64,000 bases of DNA from Burkholderiales bacterium RIFCSPLOWO2_02_FULL_57_36 (GCA_001770855.1 MESE01000091.1:23758-87757); one strand, 5' to 3'. Shown: positions 1-8,798, numbered from the stretch's first letter. The notes: a model not told the origin generated them from the letters alone. Translations and numbers: made by a program.

Positions 1-2
1 TG

Positions 3-1034
3 TATCACGTGCAATCTTCGAATGCCGATACGCATGCGCTCGCGCGAAAAGTGATTTCGCGGCAAGTCGATCACCTCGCGCGCCTGGTCGATGACTTGCT
101 GGATGTGGCAAGAATCTCGAAAGGGAAGATCACTCTGCAGCGCATGCCGGTGGAATTGGGCATGTTCATACAGGCCGCGGTAGAAACGACACGGCCGGTC
201 ATCGAGATTCGAAACCATGCGCTGGAAGTCGTTGTTCCGGATGAAAAAATCTGGATGATCGGCGATTCGGTACGGCTGGCCCAGATTGTCGGAAATCTTC
301 TCAACAACGCTGCAAAATATACGCTGCGCGGCGGCAAAATATTGCTGAACGCCGAGCGCACCAGTATGGGAAATCTCAGAATCATGGTGCAGGATAACGG
401 CATCGGGATTGCGGAAGAACGGAAAGCATCGATCTTTACCTTGTTTGCCCAGGGAGACACAGCGCCTGACCGCGCACAGGACGGCCTTGGCATCGGATTG
501 TCGCTGGTCAAGCAGTTGGTCCACCTGCATGGCGGAAAAATCTGGGTAGAGAGTGCAGGGACTGGCAAGGGAAGCCGTTTTTTTCTTGAATTCCCCATAC
601 TGGAAAGAGAGCTCGATCAGGCCCAGCCGGCAGACAATACGATTCTTCGTGATGCGGCTCACCAAGCATTGAAAATTCTGATCGTCGACGACAACGTGGA
701 CTCCGTCAATATAACGTCAATGCTGTTCGACAGTCTCGGGCATGAAACTCTTATTGCGCAGGACGCAATATCGGCAATGGCCCAGGCAAAACAATTTCGT
801 CCCGACGTTATCGTGCTGGATATCGGATTGCCCGGTGTGGACGGCTATGAATTGGCCCGCATGATTCGGGAACAGCCGGACATCGGGCGGGCCACGCTGA
901 TCGCCGTTACCGGCTATGGTACCGATGAGGACAAGAGAAAAGCGCTGGAAGCCGGATTTGACCATCATCTGGTGAAGCCGGCAAACCTTCAGAATCTGTT
1001 AGGCATTATTAAGTCTGCTCAGCGGCTGGTCTAA
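3..1034 (+). CDS. Hybrid sensor histidine kinase/response regulator, 5'-truncated by window edge
   Basis: The reading frame is open to the window edge, so this is the C-terminal part of a longer protein; the GTG at 9 is probably internal. It begins in the second half of a HisKA dimerisation domain (RQVDHLARLVDDLLDVARIS), so the phosphoacceptor His should lie about 20 residues upstream of the window. A HATPase_c domain follows, with an N box (NLLNNAAKY), a G1 box (DNGIGI) and a G2 box (GLGIGLSL). A C-terminal receiver domain has the acidic pair in IVDDN, the phospho-Asp in VLDIGLPG and the Lys in LVKPA. It is clearly similar to the kinase at 61812-63710, so a CHASE8/HAMP front end is possible but cannot be seen. 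It would autophosphorylate and pass phosphate to its own receiver. Confidence 0.9.
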   Translation, partial: YHVQSSNADTHALARKVISRQVDHLARLVDDLLDVARISKGKITLQRMPVELGMFIQAAVETTRPVIEIRNHALEVVVPDEKIWMIGDSVRLAQIVGNLLNNAAKYTLRGGKILLNAERTSMGNLRIMVQDNGIGIAEERKASIFTLFAQGDTAPDRAQDGLGIGLSLVKQLVHLHGGKIWVESAGTGKGSRFFLEFPILERELDQAQPADNTILRDAAHQALKILIVDDNVDSVNITSMLFDSLGHETLIAQDAISAMAQAKQFRPDVIVLDIGLPGVDGYELARMIREQPDIGRATLIAVTGYGTDEDKRKALEAGFDHHLVKPANLQNLLGIIKSAQRLV

Positions 1035-1192
1035 GCCACCTTTGTGGACGGAGCGTTGAAGCGAGTTTCGCTGCTGCGCTGATATGCGCGCGGAATCGGT
1101 GCCAAGAAGAAAAGAAATACGTTTACGTCTCCATGGTTTTACTGGTCAAAAACGGTTTGGAATTGCGCGGGCCAGGTCTTTACCGTATTTCG

Positions 1193-1756
1193 TTAGACAC
1201 TCTTGGCGAAGTACGCGATATAGGCAATCGCTTCCCGCGGACTGGAATAGAGGTCCCGCACTTCAAAGTAACGCGCATGCGCGGTACCCGTAACCTGGAC
1301 GCCGTTGCGTTCGAGCGCCAGTTTTGTGCGAGGCACATGGAAGTATTGCGTTGCAACGAATGCCGACTTGAGGTTATTGGCGCGCATGAAGTTTGCCGCA
1401 TTCTTGGCGGTGGCCGCCGTGTCTGTTCCCAAGCTGTCTTTGATAATCACCGCCGACGGCACACCTTTCTTCAACAGATAGCTTGACATGGAAAGTGCTT
1501 CGTCGAACCCTTCTTTTCCTGTGCCGCCGCTGACGAAAATTAGCGGTGCACGATGCTCTTTAAACAGTTTAACTGCCGTGTCGAGTCGTGCTTGCAGCCG
1601 CGGGCTGGGAGTCCCGTCCGGAGCAATGGTATTTCCCGGAACAACGATCAGGTCGGCATTGGCGACCTGATCGTTGAGTCCTGCCACGACGATCGCGCTT
1701 GTAGCAAGCAAGAAGCCGGCAAAGCAGATGAAAAAAAGTAGTTTTAGTCGCCGCAT
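1193..1756 (-). CDS. YdcF family (DUF218) membrane-anchored protein
   Basis: About 187 aa. The first residues (MRRLKLLFFICFAGFLL) form a signal-anchor helix. The rest matches the DUF218/YdcF fold: an early IVVPGN strand-loop, an SGGTG glycine-rich loop near the middle, and ATQYFHVPR followed by a Arg/Leu-rich helix near the end, which is the usual DUF218 signature. The family includes ElyC/SanA-like envelope proteins, but no substrate can be assigned here. The frame extends upstream to 1822; the ATG at 1756 was chosen because the signal anchor starts there. No strong ribosome site precedes either start. It is convergent with the truncated kinase. Confidence 0.8.
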   Translation of the reverse strand: MRRLKLLFFICFAGFLLATSAIVVAGLNDQVANADLIVVPGNTIAPDGTPSPRLQARLDTAVKLFKEHRAPLIFVSGGTGKEGFDEALSMSSYLLKKGVPSAVIIKDSLGTDTAATAKNAANFMRANNLKSAFVATQYFHVPRTKLALERNGVQVTGTAHARYFEVRDLYSSPREAIAYIAYFAKSV

Positions 1757-1857
1757 AAAGAAGTTCCAGCCAGCTCCTTGGAAGTTGGCGAAGAGGCCGC
1801 CATGGATGCCCATAAGGCCCATCGGGATAATTGCGCGTCAGTCACGGCTTCCTTCAA

Positions 1858-2334
1858 TCAAGCATCCGGTACGACGGAGTCGACGTATTTCCAACTCGGA
1901 TCTTCATCCCTGTGAATTTCAATTGGATAGCGACTCTCTTCTTGAGGCATTGCTGACAATCTACGCAGGAAACCTTCGACATCAGCAGTATGGAAAACAA
2001 ATTCCCGCTTGCCGTCACCGGTAAGCACTACCGACAGCACTGAATGCTTGTCTGATTCAACGACATCCACCAAGCGGTTTTCAAATATCTCAAGCTCGCC
2101 CATTTCCTGACTGGAAGGAAGCCCCCATTCCTCAGCTTGCGACATAACCCAAATAATGTTCAACCGATTGGGATAGCCGAGTTTGGCAAAATCCACAGGA
2201 AAATTACGGAATCTGATCAACTGTGGTTTCTCGTTATACTCGCCCTTGGCAATCGACCAGCCTATAGAATCAAAATTCATATTTTCACTTTCGTCTAACG
2301 AAACCGTATAAAAAATATCCGCGCATCGTGCCAT
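1858..2334 (-). CDS. DUF695 domain-containing protein
   Basis: A soluble protein of 158 aa. The pattern GWSIAKGEYNEKPQLIRFR, a central IIWVM strand and the segment GELEIFENRLVDVVE followed by a VVLTGDGKREFVFHT stretch fit the DUF695 family, whose function is unknown. No signal peptide or membrane helix is visible. An internal ATG at 2280 begins just before the conserved region and could be the true start; neither start has a clear Shine-Dalgarno sequence. It stands alone between a YdcF-like gene and the GGDEF-EAL gene. Confidence 0.7.
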   Translation of the reverse strand: MARCADIFYTVSLDESENMNFDSIGWSIAKGEYNEKPQLIRFRNFPVDFAKLGYPNRLNIIWVMSQAEEWGLPSSQEMGELEIFENRLVDVVESDKHSVLSVVLTGDGKREFVFHTADVEGFLRRLSAMPQEESRYPIEIHRDEDPSWKYVDSVVPDA

Positions 2335-2495
2335 AGTCGAACTGTGATCACAATCACCAATCTATGGGATACGGGGACGCCCCTCGGTGTGCTGCAAGCA
2401 GAATGACAGTCGCGAGTTAACAAGACTGTCAGCATAAAAAGGTCACGGCACCGCAGTTGCCTGCGGATTGGAAAAGGCGCTTATTCGCCGGACTC

Positions 2496-4382
2496 CTACG
2501 CCTGATTAGCCATTCGGGCATCCGTAATGAATGCCGTCATCCGATCCGCAGGCATGGGTTCGGCAAAATAATATCCCTGCATGATGTCGCATCCGGTGTT
2601 GCGCAGAAACGCGACTTGATCTTCCGTCTCGACACCTTCGGCAATGACGGAAAGCCCGAGTTCGTGCGCCATCGATACGATGGCTGCGATGATGGCGCCG
2701 TCCTCGCCATCGTGCCGTATTTCCTTCACAAAAGTACGATCGATTTTGAGGTGATCGAGCGGAAAGCGCTTGAGGTAGGCGAACGAGGAATATCCGGTGC
2801 CGAAATCGTCGATCGCCAGCCTGATCCCGCGCTGCCGGAACTGGTGGAGCACACCGATGTTGGCGTGCATGTTATCCATCAGTACCGATTCGGTGATTTC
2901 CAGTTCCAGTTGGCAGGGCAGCAGGCCGGTCTGTTCAAGAATTTCCGATACCGCCTGCATCAGATTGCGGTCCCGCGTCTGTCGCGCCGACAGGTTGACC
3001 GCCACGCTCAGCAGCCCCAGCCCGGCCTTGCCCCATGCCGCCCCCTGCTCGCATGCGGAGCGCAGGACCCACAGTCCGAGCGATCCGATCAATCCGCAGT
3101 CTTCCGCGACAGGAATGAACTCGGCAGGCTCGACCACGCCGAATTCGGGATGGCGCCAGCGCAGTAGCGCTTCCACGCCGATAATCTCGCCGGTGGCCAG
3201 ACTCGCCTGCGGCTGGTAATGCACTTCCATTTCATTGCGTTCAAGCGCGCGCCGCAAGCCGCTTTCCAGCGCAAGCCGGCGCTGTGTCGCTGTGTCCATT
3301 CTGGCATGGAAGCTGGCCCAGACGTTCTTGCCCTTGGCCTTGGCCCGATACATCGCGGTATCGGCGTTACGGACCAGTGTGTGCAAGTTTTTAGCGTGAC
3401 GCGGATAGAAACTGATGCCGATGCTGGTCGTGACAAAAATTTCGTGTCCATCCAGGAATACAGGTTCCCGGAGAACTTCCAGGATCGTTTCCGCAGTCAG
3501 CTCGGCGCGCTCGCGCAGATTCTGGCCTTCCAGGATCACGGCAAACTCGTCGCCGCCGATTCGGCAGACGATGTCGCTTTTTTCAAGATGCCCGGTAAGC
3601 GTATCGGCTACGGAGCGCAGCAGCAGGTCGCCGGACTGATGGCCCAGCGTGTCGTTGACCCGTTTGAAATTATCGAGATCCAGCATTAACAATGCCGTAT
3701 CGTCCCCGGTATCGGTCGCTTTTTTCAGGGCCAGGGCGAGTTGCACATTGAACGCATGACGGTTCGGCAAGCCTGTCACGGAATCGACGTGGGCCAGATA
3801 ATTGAGTTCCGCTTCCGCGTCCTTCACTGTCCGGCGCATGCGCGCCAGCAGCAGATAGGTCGCCGCGAAAGAAGCGATGGCGACAAGTATGGTGAACCCG
3901 ATGAAAACCAGCAGTCGCCGGTAGAACTGTTCCAGCCTGACGCGAATCCCGACATGCCCTATAACTTTTTTCTCGGAAAGGACCGGCTGCACGATTTCAA
4001 GATAGCGCAGGCCGAAATTTCGGTAGGACGTGAGCGGCGGCGCCCAATCCGCCAGGGAAGTTTCGCGCTTTTTCCAGTAGGCGAGAGGCGCTCCGGATAT
4101 GGTGAAAACCGCGGCGACATCGATATTCGGCGAGGTCGACAAGACACTCAGCACGTCGCGCGCGGCGTGGCCGTCGTGAAACAGCAGCGATGCCTCGCTG
4201 CTGTCGCCGATGACACGAGCCTGTATCAGCATGTCTTCCAACAGGCCGCTGCGTTGGGAAATAAACTGGAACGACACCAGAAGCACCGCTGCGATCAGCA
4301 ATGCCGCCGCCGACGAAATCACGCTGGCGCGCGCGACCGAACGTCCGAGGCGCCCGGGCGCGGGCAATGCGGCGTGGTTCAT
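2496..4382 (-). CDS. CHASE8-GGDEF-EAL membrane c-di-GMP enzyme
   Basis: 628 aa. A transmembrane helix (about residues 20-41) is followed by a periplasmic CHASE8-like domain (about 45-150) with the typical SSEASLLFHD segment, then a second helix (about 157-180). The cytoplasmic half has GGDEF at 276-280 and EAL at 404-406 (EALLRW), plus DDFGTGYSS, so both catalytic motifs look intact. The allosteric I-site RxxD is lost: the tetrad five residues before GGDEF is EKSD. No clear HAMP domain is seen. The start overlaps the yfiR-like stop by 4 bp (ATGA), and a TonB-dependent receptor precedes that gene, so the three form one operon. By analogy with YfiN/TpbB, periplasmic YfiR would restrain this enzyme; that is inference. 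Synthesis, degradation or both are possible. Confidence 0.9.
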   Translation of the reverse strand: MNHAALPAPGRLGRSVARASVISSAAALLIAAVLLVSFQFISQRSGLLEDMLIQARVIGDSSEASLLFHDGHAARDVLSVLSTSPNIDVAAVFTISGAPLAYWKKRETSLADWAPPLTSYRNFGLRYLEIVQPVLSEKKVIGHVGIRVRLEQFYRRLLVFIGFTILVAIASFAATYLLLARMRRTVKDAEAELNYLAHVDSVTGLPNRHAFNVQLALALKKATDTGDDTALLMLDLDNFKRVNDTLGHQSGDLLLRSVADTLTGHLEKSDIVCRIGGDEFAVILEGQNLRERAELTAETILEVLREPVFLDGHEIFVTTSIGISFYPRHAKNLHTLVRNADTAMYRAKAKGKNVWASFHARMDTATQRRLALESGLRRALERNEMEVHYQPQASLATGEIIGVEALLRWRHPEFGVVEPAEFIPVAEDCGLIGSLGLWVLRSACEQGAAWGKAGLGLLSVAVNLSARQTRDRNLMQAVSEILEQTGLLPCQLELEITESVLMDNMHANIGVLHQFRQRGIRLAIDDFGTGYSSFAYLKRFPLDHLKIDRTFVKEIRHDGEDGAIIAAIVSMAHELGLSVIAEGVETEDQVAFLRNTGCDIMQGYYFAEPMPADRMTAFITDARMANQA

Positions 4383-4906
4383 TTGACTTCCTTTGCAAGG
4401 CGCAGCAATTTGGCGCTCACAAGCAGACGGGCCTGGCGGGCGGCGGTATTGTTCACGCTGAATGTCAATCGGCCGTTATCCAGTCTCATCGTGATGATGA
4501 AGTCCGACGTGGCGGCGTCGGCATCATCGCTCACCGTCAGCAGGCTTGCGCCGGCCAGGCCGCCCTTGATGGTGTTCCAGCGAGCGCGGTCCCCTGCATC
4601 GAAAATCACCATGTGGCAGCCTTGCAAGTCATCCGGTGCCTGCCACGGTTTGATTGCGAGCCGGCGTCCCTTGACCGTCTTGGCGGTCAGGGCGGTGACA
4701 GCGGCATGCATGGCGTTATCGCCGCGAAGGCAAATGTTGATGGGGCTGCCGTGCGGCATGGATTCGGGAGGCCATTCGGTGAAGATTGCAAAGTTGTAGA
4801 CATATGCCGCCTTGAGATCCAGTTCCGGTACCGGTTGAGCGAACGCCGTCGTGCCTAGCCATAACAGCTCTGCGAAGATGGTGAACGTGGCGCCGATATA
4901 TTTCAT
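4379..4906 (-). CDS. YfiR-like periplasmic regulator (DUF4154)
   Basis: 175 aa with a Sec signal peptide (cleavage near TAFAQ). The mature part starts with the family hallmark LKAAYVYNFAIFTEWP and ends with a strand-rich region (RLTFSVNNTAARQARLLVSAKLLRLA). In Pseudomonas, YfiR is a periplasmic protein that represses the CHASE8 diguanylate cyclase YfiN. Here the only two cysteines of the mature protein, C59 and C97, are 38 residues apart, close to the spacing of the C71-C110 disulfide of P. aeruginosa YfiR, so redox sensitivity is plausible. The gene lies 6 bp after the receptor gene and overlaps the CHASE8-GGDEF-EAL start. Confidence 0.88.
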   Translation of the reverse strand: MKYIGATFTIFAELLWLGTTAFAQPVPELDLKAAYVYNFAIFTEWPPESMPHGSPINICLRGDNAMHAAVTALTAKTVKGRRLAIKPWQAPDDLQGCHMVIFDAGDRARWNTIKGGLAGASLLTVSDDADAATSDFIITMRLDNGRLTFSVNNTAARQARLLVSAKLLRLAKEVK

Positions 4907-4912
4907 GAGGCC

Positions 4913-6916
4913 TTAAAAACGATGCGCAAACCTGATGCGCATGCTGCGGCCGTCCTGCGCGATGCTGTCCTGCAGATGTTCGCCGGAGCCGGGATCGGCA
5001 TAGCGGCGATCAAAAAGGTTGTATAAGCTGATCGAGGCTTCCGTATTTTTGCCGAGCGAGTAAAGCAGGGTGCCATTGCCCACCCAGTAAGCCGCGGTGT
5101 TGCCGGCCTTGGTGCTACGCTTCGAGACGTAGTACGCTTCAAAGGCGGCGCGCAGATTCGGCGCAACGCGTTTCGATATGTTCAGCTTGGCCAGGTGTTC
5201 CGGAGAATTCACCGGAGTCAATCCGGTTCGCTTGTCTGTTGAGCGCTGCCAGCTATAGCTGGTCCTGAGTCTGGTATCGCCGCTCCATATCCTTTCGTAG
5301 CCAAGCTCGACGCCGCGCGCCGTCACCCGGTCGAGATTGCGAAATATCAGCAAGCCATCGGAATCCATAACCTGACTGATCAGGTTCGTTACGCCATTCC
5401 GAAATACGGAGATTGTGGCGCGGGCGTTTTCAGAGAATTGATGTTCCAGCGCCAGCTCGGTGGAACGGATTTTTTCCGGCTCCAGGGAAGGATTGGCCTT
5501 CTGGCCGCCGTCTCCGGCGACTTCATAGTAAAGCTCGTACGCATTAGGCGCGCGAAAGGCCGATCCCATGATGGCCTTTACTGTCGTACTGGGCGTGCCA
5601 TGCCAGACCAGCGCGACGCGCGGACTGACATTGGAACCTGCCGAAGGCACGCGGTCATAGCGCAGGCCGGCATTGAGCAGCAGGTCGGGACGCAGCGCGA
5701 ACTCATCCTGCGCATATAGCGCGGCGCGGTAGCCGGAGCGCCGGTCATGCAGATTGATGCGATACGGGTCGAGGTCATGGTTGTACTGGTCACGCCGGGC
5801 ATCGCGCTGATACTCCGCGCCGGCAACCAGCTTGTGACGATCGAATGCGGTACTCACGATCTTGACTTCGCCGCCCCACCAGCGGGCTATCCCCCCGTCG
5901 CGCATCACGGTGATCGGCGGTCCGTCATATACATAGCTGCCGACATAGTCATGGCGTCCGATGAACGCCTGCCATGAAAGGTCCGTTCGGTTGTTCAGCG
6001 CCGTGCGGTAGTCGAGCTTGATTGCCGACTGTGTGTCCACCGTGTGCGAGGCCGGTTCATTGAAGGCCTGCTCGAACGATGCCGTCGGAATGCCCTTGTT
6101 GCGCTCGGCATGCATGAGGGACAGCGTCATGTTTCCGAGTTCTGTCTTGAACAGCAGGTGGCTTGATCTGTCGAAGTCCAGGCGCCTGGCAATCCCGTTA
6201 TTGGCGGCGGGCGTATTGAACTCCGGATAATACAGATCCTGGCCGCGGATCACGCTCCTGGACGCCGACAGCAGGAACCGCATGCCGCCTTCCATTTCCC
6301 ATCCATGGCGGATTCCCGCGCGGCGCGCGCCGAAGCTGCCGGCCTCGACGCTGAGCCTGGTGCCGAAGGCTTCCGTTACCGGCTTGCTGATGACGTTGAT
6401 CACGCCGAAGAAGGCGTTCGATCCATATACCGACGAGCCCGGACCGGGAATGTATTCGATGCGGCTGATCAGTTCCGGATCGAGGATGAAATCGCTGCCG
6501 ATGGGCGCCTGGTCGTAGACCACGTCGTTGAGCCGGTACCCATCCACCAGCAGGAGAAAGCGGCTGTTGTAATCGCCCGGGCGGAGAAAGCCGCGCGCCC
6601 CGAGATAGTTGTAGTTGCGGTCATTGGTGACATACAGGCCGCGAATGCTGTTGAGCGCGTCGGCCAAGGTGCGCCATCCATAGGCCTTGATTTCCTCAGC
6701 GGTGATCACGGTAGCCACCGATGGTGCATCGCTGATTTTCTGCTCGAATTTCGAAGCGCTGTAGACCTGCATTTCGAGCAGGCTTTCGAAGGGCATTTCG
6801 GTGAGCCTTGCCAGGCGCTGTTCCGAAGATTCGGCATGCGCCGGCGGGGCAGCGAAGCCGAGCAGCAAGGCGGAAACGATGACTGCGGGTAGATGAAATA
6901 TCGCTGATTCAGTCAT
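4913..6916 (-). CDS. TonB-dependent outer-membrane receptor, first gene of yfiR/CHASE8 operon
   Basis: About 667 aa from ATG 6916 (a TTG at 6937 is an alternative). The N-terminus has a signal peptide ending at PAHAES. A plug domain follows (SDAPSVATVITAEEIKAYG; later LVDGYRLND and SRIEYIPGPGSSVYG, typical plug motifs), then a beta-barrel ending in FAHRF with the usual terminal Phe. No separate N-terminal signalling domain of the FecA type is evident. The family takes up siderophores, cobalamin, sugars or other ligands using TonB; the ligand here is unknown. Its operon position before a YfiR-like protein and a CHASE8 sensor suggests that it reports on, or supplies ligand to, that sensor. It occupies the place taken by lipoprotein YfiB in YfiBNR. 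Confidence 0.9.
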   Translation of the reverse strand: MTESAIFHLPAVIVSALLLGFAAPPAHAESSEQRLARLTEMPFESLLEMQVYSASKFEQKISDAPSVATVITAEEIKAYGWRTLADALNSIRGLYVTNDRNYNYLGARGFLRPGDYNSRFLLLVDGYRLNDVVYDQAPIGSDFILDPELISRIEYIPGPGSSVYGSNAFFGVINVISKPVTEAFGTRLSVEAGSFGARRAGIRHGWEMEGGMRFLLSASRSVIRGQDLYYPEFNTPAANNGIARRLDFDRSSHLLFKTELGNMTLSLMHAERNKGIPTASFEQAFNEPASHTVDTQSAIKLDYRTALNNRTDLSWQAFIGRHDYVGSYVYDGPPITVMRDGGIARWWGGEVKIVSTAFDRHKLVAGAEYQRDARRDQYNHDLDPYRINLHDRRSGYRAALYAQDEFALRPDLLLNAGLRYDRVPSAGSNVSPRVALVWHGTPSTTVKAIMGSAFRAPNAYELYYEVAGDGGQKANPSLEPEKIRSTELALEHQFSENARATISVFRNGVTNLISQVMDSDGLLIFRNLDRVTARGVELGYERIWSGDTRLRTSYSWQRSTDKRTGLTPVNSPEHLAKLNISKRVAPNLRAAFEAYYVSKRSTKAGNTAAYWVGNGTLLYSLGKNTEASISLYNLFDRRYADPGSGEHLQDSIAQDGRSMRIRFAHRF

Positions 6917-7350
6917 AGATAACGGCGGTAGGTACAAAGACTGGTCAGGGCCTGTTTGCAGGTGTTGTTAATCTGTTTATGGGCGCGTGTATTGTAATGC
7001 CTAAATGCAATGTTTCGGGAATTTTAACGTTGGGGCAAAAAAACGGAAATTTGATTTCTTATGGCGTATTCCATTTTGTTGAAAAACAATCCGGCGCTGC
7101 GGGCCGGACTTTGGTCGGGAAGAGCATAGGGGATATGACGAATATCTTGTTGCTGCAACAACTTGTTCATGGCAGGATGCGTGGATTGTGTTTACATCAT
7201 CAGTACGCCGTTTTATTGGTCAAGACAAGGTCCTGAAAATCGCGGTCAAACAGCGGAGAGTCAACATGCATGCGGTTTTCCATCGATTTGTCGTGACAGA
7301 ATATGCGACACGCCCCGTCGATATGCGCCACGCTTTGTCGCCTATAACAC
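6917..7350. other. Intergenic region between receptor operon and cassette array
   Basis: No convincing gene. It is more AT-rich near 6980-7080. It should carry the promoter of the minus-strand receptor operon, but no clear -35/-10 pair stands out. The right part (about 7140-7350) could hold an integron-type attachment remnant, because a GTTGGGC core begins at 7351. No integrase gene is present. Confidence 0.5.
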
Positions 7351-7369
7351 GTTGGGCGGCGAAAAACCT

Positions 7370-8041
7370 ATGAGCATTGACCTCCGAAACGCGGACTCGC
7401 GGGTACTTCACGAACCATTTTCCGAGCACCTTGGCGCGAGTAGCCCACACGCCGCGCTTGCGTGGTTAATTGGTGTCCTTGCCACACAATCTTCCGCGTT
7501 GCGCTCATCGAATTCTTACCTGGTCGCGTATACCGGGTGTGTCCAGGCGATCGACTGGCTTGAGGCAACCGTTGCCTCACCGGTAACTACGCATTGGGGG
7601 CAGGGTGCGGCGCTGTTGGGTACCCCTTGGCCACGCATAGAGATCTGGCTAGCTGCTGCCGGACCACGACAAATGATGGCGCTCGACACACTTGTCGCCT
7701 ATCGTGCTCCTGCGCCGAATATGGCGCCCTTGGCCCAAATCGCCGCGCCTGTCCTGCCCGAAGCTCCTGCACTAAGCGAGTATCAAACAACCCTCAATGC
7801 TGTCCTAAACGAGCAAAGCACACCTCGAACAAAAAAGGCGGTCGAAAGTGCCATAGGTTACGCCGACGAAATCCTCTCGCGCGACAAACGGGGAGTATCC
7901 GTAGCGGACCTTCCTATGTTGTTCCTGAAGCCGGAGCTATTCGAAAATGCGTCAGAGATAATGAGTCGTCACGAGAAAGTCATTTCTGGCGTGCGTGAGT
8001 CTGTCCAAGATTTGCTCGCGCAGTTCCCGCCACGTTCATGA
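7370..8041 (+). CDS. Hypothetical protein, first cassette gene
   Basis: 223 aa from ATG 7370, which lies 12 bp after a GTTGGGC core. Longer in-frame starts (to 7163) would read back through that core and are disfavoured. The product is soluble, without signal peptide or membrane helix, and rich in Ala and Leu. A segment WLIGVLATQSSAL and a central WLEATV helix suggest a helical fold. The C-terminal half (EYQTTLNAVLNEQSTPRTKKAVESA) also looks helical. No family was recognised. The stop at 8039-8041 is 6 bp before the attC-like site. Confidence 0.6.
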   Translation: MSIDLRNADSRVLHEPFSEHLGASSPHAALAWLIGVLATQSSALRSSNSYLVAYTGCVQAIDWLEATVASPVTTHWGQGAALLGTPWPRIEIWLAAAGPRQMMALDTLVAYRAPAPNMAPLAQIAAPVLPEAPALSEYQTTLNAVLNEQSTPRTKKAVESAIGYADEILSRDKRGVSVADLPMLFLKPELFENASEIMSRHEKVISGVRESVQDLLAQFPPRS

Positions 8042-8047
8042 CTCGCC

Positions 8048-8114
8048 GCCCAACAAATCATTCCACCGGACCTGCGCGAAAAGCTGCACAGGCCAGTGAA
8101 TTCAGACGCTAGGC
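8048..8114 (+). repeat. attC-like recombination site 1
   Basis: Left core GCCCAAC (8048-8054) and right core GCTAGGC (8108-8114; one change from GTTAGGC). Inner arms CACCGGACCTG and CAGGCCAGTG pair, leaving one unpaired A, as in folded attC sites. Length 67 bp. It starts 6 bp after the stop of the preceding gene. Confidence 0.7.
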
Positions 8115-8152
8115 AGCAAGTTTCCGTCACGATAGCGTATATGGAGAAAACA

Positions 8153-8746
8153 ATGAAACACAAGTTCCGGTGTCGATGCGGACACCTCGCAGGCGAGGTA
8201 ATGGAGCCACGCAAGGCAATTCGCGGGGTTTGCTATTGTAAAGACTGCCAAGCATACGCCAACGCGCTTGGGCAGCGGCAGAGCGTACTCGATGATTGCG
8301 GGGGCACCGACGTAGTTGCAACTCAAAGCAAATATGTTGTCTTCACCCAAGGAGTGCAAGCCTTGGCCTGTCTTTCGTTGTCCGAGAAAGGTCTGCTTCG
8401 TTGGTATGCGTCATGCTGTAACACTCCAATCGGCAACACCTTGAGGAATCATCGTGTTCCCTATGTCGGACTCGTTCATTCTTGCCTGGGGAGCAATACG
8501 GAGATCACGAGCACATTTGGGGCAGTTCAAATGCAGCTCAACACAAAAGGCGCTTCAAGCAGACCAACCTGGAAGGCAACCGGGAAACTGGCGGCTTTGG
8601 GAAAGTTCGTGCCGTCGCTCTTGCTTGGGCGTCTTAACGGAAGCTACAAGGTCTCGCCGTTCTTCGACTTCAATCAAGGTAGCCCTATAGTCAAACCCAA
8701 AGTGCTGTCGCAGTCGGAATTGCAGCAGGCGAGAAATGCCGCATAA
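8153..8746 (+). CDS. DUF6151 family protein (GFA/CENP-V-like zinc fold)
   Basis: 197 aa from ATG 8153, preceded by GGAG at a good distance; ATG 8141 is an in-frame alternative. Cysteine pairs FRCRCG, CYCKDC and CCNTP are arranged as in glutathione-dependent formaldehyde-activating (GFA) folds, where they bind zinc. The whole pattern fits DUF6151, a family without a proven reaction. No membrane helix. The stop codon lies inside the left core of the next attC-like site, as is common in gene cassettes. Confidence 0.8.
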   Translation: MKHKFRCRCGHLAGEVMEPRKAIRGVCYCKDCQAYANALGQRQSVLDDCGGTDVVATQSKYVVFTQGVQALACLSLSEKGLLRWYASCCNTPIGNTLRNHRVPYVGLVHSCLGSNTEITSTFGAVQMQLNTKGASSRPTWKATGKLAALGKFVPSLLLGRLNGSYKVSPFFDFNQGSPIVKPKVLSQSELQQARNAA

Positions 8747-8798
8747 CATGCATTTGAACTTATGACACGCAAGCGTGCCCGGTAACCGAATGTTGGGC
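8741..8798 (+). repeat. attC-like recombination site 2
   Basis: Left core GCATAAC (8741-8747) overlaps the stop codon of the DUF6151 gene. Right core GTTGGGC (8792-8798) fits the consensus exactly. The centre folds as CACGC-AA-GCGTG. The arms between cores and centre pair less well than in site 1. Length 58 bp. Confidence 0.65.

Noticed and set aside
2457..4858. Several long plus-strand frames opposite the GGDEF-EAL and YfiR genes
   Set aside because: Translations lack motifs and are antisense to well-supported domains.
7140..7350. attI site or upstream attC before the first cassette
   Set aside because: Only a GTTGGGC right core is clear. No R-Y-Y-Y-A-A-C partner at a suitable distance was found.
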